Origin: Clostridia bacterium
Lineage (GTDB): Bacteria > Bacillota > Clostridia > RGIG8785
Assembly (NCBI GenBank): GCA_017620795.1
Contig: JAGAUM010000117.1
Span: forward strand, 1 to 11,419
DNA length: 11,419 nt
Reading direction: 5' to 3'
Position 1 is the first letter of the stretch. The number at the start of each line of letters is the position of its first letter. Positions 6,247 through 11,419 of the stretch are shown here, piece by piece. The translations under genes and the position numbers were made by a program. The notes below the pieces were generated by a model, which was given only the letters and a program-made list of their open reading frames with translations, ran no database searches and was not told the origin of the DNA.

Positions 6247-6822
6247 ATGAAACTGATTGTCGGCTTGGGCAACCCGGGGAGTGAGTACCAAAGTACCCGT
6301 CACAACATGGGCTTTGCCGCCATTGACTACATTTCTGAAAAACAGGGCATCTCTGTCAAAAAGTCCAAGCACCAAGCCCTTATCGGCGAAGGTACCTTGG
6401 GTGGTGAACGGGTGGTTCTGGCAAAACCCATGACCTACATGAACCTAAGCGGTGATGCTGTTTCTGCCTTAGCACGGTGGTATAAAGTGGAACCTTCCGA
6501 TATTCTGGTCATCTACGACGATATGGACCTTCCTGTCGGTCAGATGCGCCTGCGCCCCTCGGGAAGTGCTGGGGGACACAACGGCATGAAATCCATCATC
6601 CTGCGCCTCTCGTCCGACCAGTTCCCCCGCCTGCGTATCGGCATCGGTCGGAAGGAAAACAGCGACACCATCGACTATGTTTTAGGCAAGCTCAACCGTG
6701 AGGAACAGGAAATCCAGTTCAAGCTCTTAGGCGACGTTTGTGACGCTGTCGAGCTATTTGTAAAAAGTGGCATTGAACCTGCCATGAACCGTTATAACCG
6801 TAAACCGAGTAAAGAATCATGA
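6247..6822 (+). CDS. pth: Peptidyl-tRNA hydrolase
   Basis: A 191-residue enzyme that frees tRNA from peptidyl-tRNA dropped by stalled ribosomes. Family signatures are present: GLGNPGSEY (6-14) with Asn9, the catalytic His19 in TRHNMGF (17-23), KPMTYMNLSG (60-69) with Asn66, YDDMDLPVG (90-98) and GSAGGHNGMKS (106-116). The length is normal for the bacterial Pth family. GGAGG (6238-6242) lies 4 bases before the ATG. The stop TGA overlaps the mfd start in an ATGA arrangement, so mfd translation is likely coupled to pth. Confidence 0.97.
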   Translation: MKLIVGLGNPGSEYQSTRHNMGFAAIDYISEKQGISVKKSKHQALIGEGTLGGERVVLAKPMTYMNLSGDAVSALARWYKVEPSDILVIYDDMDLPVGQMRLRPSGSAGGHNGMKSIILRLSSDQFPRLRIGIGRKENSDTIDYVLGKLNREEQEIQFKLLGDVCDAVELFVKSGIEPAMNRYNRKPSKES

Positions 6823-9800
6823 ACTTTTTAAGCACACTTTTAAAAGACTACAGCCCCTTTGACGAAATCCGTTCGGGTATCGTCAAGGGTCAAACACCGA
6901 TAACTGTAACAGGGGTGACCGAATCACAAAAGGCGCACCTCTGTTTTTCGTTATTTGAAAGCGAAAACCGTTCTATGGTCCTTCTGACCCAGAACGAACT
7001 GCAGGCGCGTCGCATTTATGAAGACCTGTCCTTTTTTGCCCGTCTTTCGGGAATGGGGGAGCAGGTTCTGCTCTTTTTAGATCGCGAGCCTGTTTTTTAC
7101 GATGTGGAAGCCGTCGGCAACGATGTGAAGCGTCAGCGGATGCAGACCCTGTTTACCCTTTGCAACAGCGACGCTCCCTGTCTTTTGGTCTGCCCCATTG
7201 ATGCAGCCATGCGTCCTATTCTCCCCAAAGCCCGACTGTCCTCCTGCCTCCGTTCGTTTCAGGATGGGGATCGGGTGGACTTGGAAGAACTACGCCGCCA
7301 GTTTATCCTAGCGGGCTACCACCGTGAAGATGTGGTGGAAGGCCGTGGTCAGTTCAGCATCCGTGGCGGTATCGTAGACTTTTTCGGCTATGACACCGAA
7401 AATGGCATCCGTATCGAATTCTTTGACGATGAAGTGGACTCTATCCGCGCCTTTGATGTGGAGAGTCAGCTTTCCTATAAACGCTTGAAGCAAGCCACCT
7501 TGACTCCGGTTAGCGAAATCATCTACACCCGTGAGGAAGCAGAAGGCTTACTGGAGCGACTGGAACAAAAATCCGACGCTTATGCCGAGGATCTGGAAAA
7601 GATTGCCGAGCGCCACTATTTTCCGTCTTTAGACAAATACCATCCGCTGATTTATCCACAGCGTGTCAGCGTATTGGACTATATTGACGCACCGCTGGTG
7701 GTTTTGGACGAACCGCAAAAGCTCAACGATGCGGCAGAATCTTTCTGTTGGAGCGTGGAAGAAACCTTAAAATCCATGTTGGAAAAGGGCATTTTGGTTG
7801 AAATCTTTGACGGCTATACAATCCCTTATGGTGATTTATTAAAGCGCCTGCTTGCCCATCCTTTGGTGGGACTTGCGGCACTGCAACACCAGACCAATGA
7901 CTACCGCGCCAAGGCGTTGGTGGACTTTGCCACCAAAACGGTGCCCTCGTATCAGGGGAATTTCGAGTACCTGACCGAAGCCCTGCGCGCTTACACAGAA
8001 AGCAAAACCGCTGTGTTGTTATTAAGCGGTACCAAAGGCCGTACCGAAAAGCTGACCCAATCTTTGCAGGAAGAGGGCTTCTCTGCCTTTGAAATGACCG
8101 AACCGTACCGCCTCCCTGCCCGTGGGGAAATCGGCGTCTTACGCGGAAGCTTGCTCAAAGGCTTTGAATACCCCCATTTAGGCTTTGCGGTCATCAGTGA
8201 CACCGAAGCTTTCGGCAAGCAGAAAAAACGCAAAACCAAAAAGAAAAATGCCCTGCGCTCTTATCGTGACCTGTCGATTGGCGATTTTGTAGTGCATCAG
8301 AACCATGGCATCGGCCGCTATGTGGGCATCGAGCAGGTGGTTATCGAAGGAGTCACCAAAGACTATTTAAAGCTCCAGTACCAAGGCACCGATTTATTGT
8401 ATGTCCCCGTCAACCAGTTAGACTTTTTGTATAAGTATGTGGGTGGCGAAAACCAACGGATGAAGCTCAACAAGCTGGGCGGAACCGACTGGGCAAAGAC
8501 CAAAGCACGGGTTCGTGCTTCCTGTGAGGAGCTGGCACGGAATCTGGTGGCGCTCTACGCCGCACGGCAGAACGAAAGTGGCTATGCCTTCTCCGCCGAT
8601 ACCCCGTGGCAACGGCAGTTTGAAGAAACCTTCCCCTATGAGGAGACTGAAGACCAGCTTACCTGCATCGAAGAGGTCAAACGGGATATGGAAAGCCCTC
8701 GACCCATGGACCGTCTTTTGTGCGGTGATGTAGGCTATGGCAAGACCGAAGTCGCTTTGCGTGCCGCCTTCAAAGCAGTGAATGACGGCAAGCAGGTAGC
8801 CTATCTGGTACCTACCACGCTATTGGCACAGCAACAGTACACCAACTTCAAAGAACGGATGAAAGACTTCCCCGTCAAGGTGGAAATGCTTTCCCGTTTC
8901 CGTACCCCCACCCAGCAGAAAAAGATTGTTTCCGAAGTCCAATCGGGCGCCGTGGACGTGATTATCGGCACCCATCGGTTGCTTCAAAAAGACTTGGCGT
9001 TTAAGGATTTGGGTCTTTTGATTATTGACGAGGAGCAACGCTTCGGTGTTACCCATAAAGAAAAAATCAAGGAAATGCGTCGGGATGTGGATGTGCTGAC
9101 CCTGACCGCAACGCCTATCCCCAGAACCCTGCACATGGCGATGGTGGGCATTCGGGATATGAGCGTCATTGAGCAACCGCCCCAAGACCGTTACCCTGTC
9201 CAGACCTATGTGCTGGAATACAACGAGGGTATTCTGACCGATGCCATTGCCAAAGAAATTGCCCGTGGCGGTCAGGTCTATTACCTGTGTAACCGCGTGG
9301 GAAGCGTCGGCTCTGTTGCTGCACGCATCGCCAAATCCCTGCCCGATATCCGTGTTGCTGCCGCCCACGGTAAAATGGAAGAGGCGGAGCTGGAAAACAT
9401 CATGGGCGAAATGCTCAATGGCGAGATTGATGTATTGGTCTGCACCACTATTATCGAAACAGGTCTGGACATCCCCAATGTCAATACCATTATCATCGAG
9501 GACAGTGACCGATTAGGTCTTTCCCAGCTCTATCAGTTGCGTGGCAGAGTAGGGCGTTCCAACCGCTTGGCGTTTGCTTACTTAACCTTCCGCCGGGACC
9601 GTGTCCTGCAGGAAAATGCCGAAAAACGGCTACAAGCCATCCGTGAGTTTACCGAGTTCGGCTCGGGCTTTAAGATTGCTCTGCGAGACTTGGAAATCCG
9701 CGGCGCAGGAAACCTGCTGGGCGCTGAACAACACGGTCACATGGATGCAGTCGGCTATGACCTTTACTGTCAGCTATTAGAAGAAGCGGTCAAGACCGAG

Positions 9801-9962
9801 CAGGGCGAAGCACCGAAGCCTGCATTGGAAACCACTGTGGACTTGCAGGTCGACGCCTTTATCCCCGAATACTATATCCGCAACCATGAAGGGCGCATTG
9901 AGATGTACCAGAAAATCGCCAATGTCCAGAACGAGGAGGATGCGCAAATCGTGGAAGAGTAA
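6819..9962 (+). CDS. mfd: Transcription-repair coupling factor Mfd, prematurely stopped
   Basis: Mfd pushes or releases RNA polymerase stalled at DNA lesions and recruits UvrA. The reading frame encodes 1047 residues. In order: a UvrB-like N-terminal region (about 1-340, with VVEGRGQFSIRGGIVDFF at 172-189), a Lys-rich linker (468-477), the RNA-polymerase-interacting domain (about 485-545), then the RecG-like translocase with Walker A GDVGYGKT (636-643), DEEQ (737-740), SAT-like TATPIPRT (763-770), IIETGLDIP (878-886) and QLRGRVGRS (906-914). The protein stops at a TAA (9960-9962) just inside the C-terminal TRCF/D7 domain, which continues in the same frame downstream. The family length is about 1150. 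In E. coli Mfd, D7 is autoinhibitory, so this product would lack the brake, if the stop is real. The start overlaps the pth stop and there is no strong ribosome binding site of its own. Confidence 0.93.
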   Translation: MNFLSTLLKDYSPFDEIRSGIVKGQTPITVTGVTESQKAHLCFSLFESENRSMVLLTQNELQARRIYEDLSFFARLSGMGEQVLLFLDREPVFYDVEAVGNDVKRQRMQTLFTLCNSDAPCLLVCPIDAAMRPILPKARLSSCLRSFQDGDRVDLEELRRQFILAGYHREDVVEGRGQFSIRGGIVDFFGYDTENGIRIEFFDDEVDSIRAFDVESQLSYKRLKQATLTPVSEIIYTREEAEGLLERLEQKSDAYAEDLEKIAERHYFPSLDKYHPLIYPQRVSVLDYIDAPLVVLDEPQKLNDAAESFCWSVEETLKSMLEKGILVEIFDGYTIPYGDLLKRLLAHPLVGLAALQHQTNDYRAKALVDFATKTVPSYQGNFEYLTEALRAYTESKTAVLLLSGTKGRTEKLTQSLQEEGFSAFEMTEPYRLPARGEIGVLRGSLLKGFEYPHLGFAVISDTEAFGKQKKRKTKKKNALRSYRDLSIGDFVVHQNHGIGRYVGIEQVVIEGVTKDYLKLQYQGTDLLYVPVNQLDFLYKYVGGENQRMKLNKLGGTDWAKTKARVRASCEELARNLVALYAARQNESGYAFSADTPWQRQFEETFPYEETEDQLTCIEEVKRDMESPRPMDRLLCGDVGYGKTEVALRAAFKAVNDGKQVAYLVPTTLLAQQQYTNFKERMKDFPVKVEMLSRFRTPTQQKKIVSEVQSGAVDVIIGTHRLLQKDLAFKDLGLLIIDEEQRFGVTHKEKIKEMRRDVDVLTLTATPIPRTLHMAMVGIRDMSVIEQPPQDRYPVQTYVLEYNEGILTDAIAKEIARGGQVYYLCNRVGSVGSVAARIAKSLPDIRVAAAHGKMEEAELENIMGEMLNGEIDVLVCTTIIETGLDIPNVNTIIIEDSDRLGLSQLYQLRGRVGRSNRLAFAYLTFRRDRVLQENAEKRLQAIREFTEFGSGFKIALRDLEIRGAGNLLGAEQHGHMDAVGYDLYCQLLEEAVKTEQGEAPKPALETTVDLQVDAFIPEYYIRNHEGRIEMYQKIANVQNEEDAQIVEE

Positions 9963-10271
9963 TTGATTGACCGTTATGGTGACATTCCGCCTTCGGTTCA
10001 GAACCTCATCTGCGTTGCCACCATCCGCCATACCGCTTCGGCATTGGGTATCAGCGAAGTGACCCAAAAAGGGGAGCAACTGACCATCCGTTTTGCCGAC
10101 GAGCAGTTCTTAAGTCGGGAACAGATTACGGCACTGGTTTCCAAAGCCGACCGTAAGCAAAAGGTCATGGTCTGCCCTGGAAAATCTCCCTTCTTCCGTT
10201 TGCATTTGCTATCCCAGAACCAAGACCAGATTCTGCGTAATGTTACATTTCTGTTACAAGCGTTGAATTGA
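9963..10271 (+). pseudogene. mfd: C-terminal D7 (TRCF) fragment of mfd, detached by an in-frame TAA
   Basis: A 102-codon stretch, directly after the mfd stop and in the same frame, encodes the rest of the TRCF domain: LIDRYGDIPPSVQNLI, then a mixed alpha/beta region up to the TGA at 10269-10271. Together with the upstream part it makes a normal-length Mfd of about 1150 residues. The frame is intact on both sides and only one codon is wrong. Related proteins usually have an acidic residue before LIDR, so a GAA-to-TAA change would explain it. A TTG start at 9963 is possible, with only GGAAGAG (9953-9959) as a weak ribosome binding site. I read this as one broken gene, or a sequencing error, rather than two genes. 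Confidence 0.8.
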
Positions 10272-10272
10272 A

Positions 10273-10301
10273 TTGAAATCCGTGGATTTTTCCTGTATAA
10301 T
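10273..10301 (+). promoter_or_regulatory. Sigma-A promoter of the foldase gene
   Basis: TTGAAA (10273-10278), a 17-base spacer and a perfect TATAAT (10296-10301). The -35 box begins one base after the stop of the mfd remnant (10271). It would give a leader of about 45 bases before the ATG at 10355, so the foldase gene can be expressed independently of mfd. Confidence 0.82.
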
Positions 10302-10354
10302 GATTACAATGCAGGATTAGCACAAAAAATCCAATGAAAGCGAGGATATACACG

Positions 10355-11419
10355 ATGAAAAAATGGATGGGCTTTTTACTGGCTCTTTGCATGCTCACAA
10401 GCCTTTTGGCTGGTTGCGCAGGTTCGGCAATCATTTCCTTTGAAGGGGAGTCTTTGAACGCAGAAACCCTACGCTATCAGATTTACAACACCAAACTGGG
10501 TCTTGAAATGCAGACCAATATTCTGGACGAGGCGGCTGCCGATGCCTATTGGGCAGAGGATAACACCGCGGACCTGATTGAAGGCAAGACTCCTTTCGAG
10601 TATGCTTCAACCACACTGTTAAAGGAACTGAAAGAGGAACTGCTGATTGTTGACATGGCAAAGGAACGGAACGTTGCCGCTACCGAGGATGAAATCAAGA
10701 ACATGAAAGAAATGCTGATTTCTCAGATGTTCGGTAGTCAGGAAGCGTTTGACCAGACCGCAGAGCTGTTCGGCTTTGAAGACAAGAACCTGTTGTGGGT
10801 CGCCAAGGTCAATGCCAACTACGCAAAGATTATCGCAGACCTGTACCCCCGTGAAAAGCTGGCCACTTATGCCAATGACAATGGCTGGGTTCGTGTCAAG
10901 CATGTGTTGATCAACTTCTCCGAGACCGTGACCGAGGCAGACGCACTTCAAAAAGCACAGGACGTTTGTGACCGCGCCGCCAAGGGTGAAGACTTTGACG
11001 CCATGGTTGCAGAGCTGTCCGAAGACCCAGGCTCTAAGACCTATGCTGATGGTTATCTGGTTGCCAAGGGCAGCGGCATGGTTGCAAGCTTCGAGGACGC
11101 TTCTTTGGCACTGGCTGAAGGTCAGGTTTCCGCTCCCGTTAAGAGCGACTACGGCTATCATGTAATCAAACGCTACCCCATCGGCAATATCAGTGATTTG
11201 GACCTGTCCATGGGTAACGCTTTAACCACCCACTATCAGGAAGAAGCCACCAAGCTCTTCCAGACTGAGCTGGACGCTGCAATGGCAGCCAAGGGCGACG
11301 CCGTTCGTGTGGACGAGGAAGCCTTTAAAGAACTGCTCCGCACCTTAAAAGTTCCGCAGGATTACTACACTGCAATGCAGGCGGCACAACAACAGATGAT
11401 GGAGCAAGCACAGTCTCAA
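10355..11419 (+). CDS. PrsA-like parvulin foldase lipoprotein (cut at right edge)
   Basis: At least 355 residues with no stop before the window ends, so the gene is partial at its 3' end. It has a signal peptide MKK plus a hydrophobic run (4-18) and the lipobox LAGC (18-21), so Cys21 would be lipidated and the protein placed outside the membrane. An N-terminal helical SurA/PrsA-like chaperone region (about 25-175) precedes a parvulin peptidyl-prolyl isomerase domain (about 178-274): VRVKHVLINF (179-188) with His183, FDAMVAELSEDPGS (214-227), and GYHVIKRY (267-274) with His269. The C-terminal tail is rich in Gln, Met and Ala. It should help exported proteins fold. The start at 10355 has GAGGA (10342-10346) about 8 bases upstream; an in-frame ATG at 10334 would put 7 residues before the signal peptide and has no ribosome binding site. 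A foldase after mfd is a common Clostridia arrangement. Confidence 0.88.
   Translation, partial: MKKWMGFLLALCMLTSLLAGCAGSAIISFEGESLNAETLRYQIYNTKLGLEMQTNILDEAAADAYWAEDNTADLIEGKTPFEYASTTLLKELKEELLIVDMAKERNVAATEDEIKNMKEMLISQMFGSQEAFDQTAELFGFEDKNLLWVAKVNANYAKIIADLYPREKLATYANDNGWVRVKHVLINFSETVTEADALQKAQDVCDRAAKGEDFDAMVAELSEDPGSKTYADGYLVAKGSGMVASFEDASLALAEGQVSAPVKSDYGYHVIKRYPIGNISDLDLSMGNALTTHYQEEATKLFQTELDAAMAAKGDAVRVDEEAFKELLRTLKVPQDYYTAMQAAQQQMMEQAQSQ

Noticed and set aside
8820..9368. A 182-codon open frame on the minus strand
   Set aside because: It is antisense to the conserved helicase motifs of mfd; its composition follows from the codon pattern of the real gene.
9960..9962. Stop-codon reassignment or programmed recoding at the mfd TAA
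   Set aside because: TAA ends glmU and prs normally in this window, and there is no obvious slippery site, pseudoknot or selenocysteine-like element; a point mutation or base error is simpler.
10619..11161. A 180-codon open frame on the minus strand
   Set aside because: It is antisense to the foldase gene, whose signal peptide, lipobox and parvulin domain are clear.

Overview
The window looks like chromosomal core DNA from a member of the Clostridia (Bacillota), probably an Oscillospirales-like gut lineage. The supporting signs are strong AGGAGG-type ribosome binding sites, several near-consensus sigma-A promoters with 17-base spacers, GTG and TTG starts, lipobox lipoproteins, yajC beside a TIGR04086/DUF3792 membrane protein, and the conserved order glmU-prs-pth-mfd-(PrsA-like foldase). 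The lineage is inferred from gene content, not from a database search. I see no tRNA, rRNA, CRISPR array, insertion sequence or prophage gene.

Left part, minus strand (about 1-2340): a bidirectional terminator at the edge; a Gfo/Idh/MocA-fold oxidoreductase resembling the GH109 glycosidases, with its own promoter; a four-helix TIGR04086/DUF3792 membrane protein; and yajC with its promoter. A strong hairpin between yajC and the TIGR04086 gene looks like a terminator and also buries the second gene's Shine-Dalgarno sequence. From the yajC upstream region a divergent plus-strand gene starts: a PRK06851-type P-loop ATPase with an intact first Walker A and an eroded second one. A textbook sigma-A promoter overlaps its stop codon and drives a DUF4352-type lipoprotein, which ends in a UACG-tetraloop terminator.

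Right part, plus strand (4113-11419): a nested dyad and a sigma-A promoter precede glmU-prs-pth-mfd, the housekeeping cluster for UDP-GlcNAc precursor supply, PRPP synthesis, peptidyl-tRNA recycling and transcription-coupled repair. Two genes are abnormal. GlmU has a complete acetyltransferase half, but its uridyltransferase half is collapsed to about 110 residues and has lost the Gly-rich loop, the catalytic Lys and both metal ligands. mfd has an in-frame TAA that cuts off most of its C-terminal D7 domain, while the missing part continues intact in the same frame. A separate promoter directly after the mfd remnant drives a parvulin-type foldase lipoprotein that runs off the right edge.

I found no undescribed multi-gene system. 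The points most worth attention are the single-function GlmU, the interrupted mfd, the half-dead tandem ATPase and the hairpin covering the TIGR04086 start.
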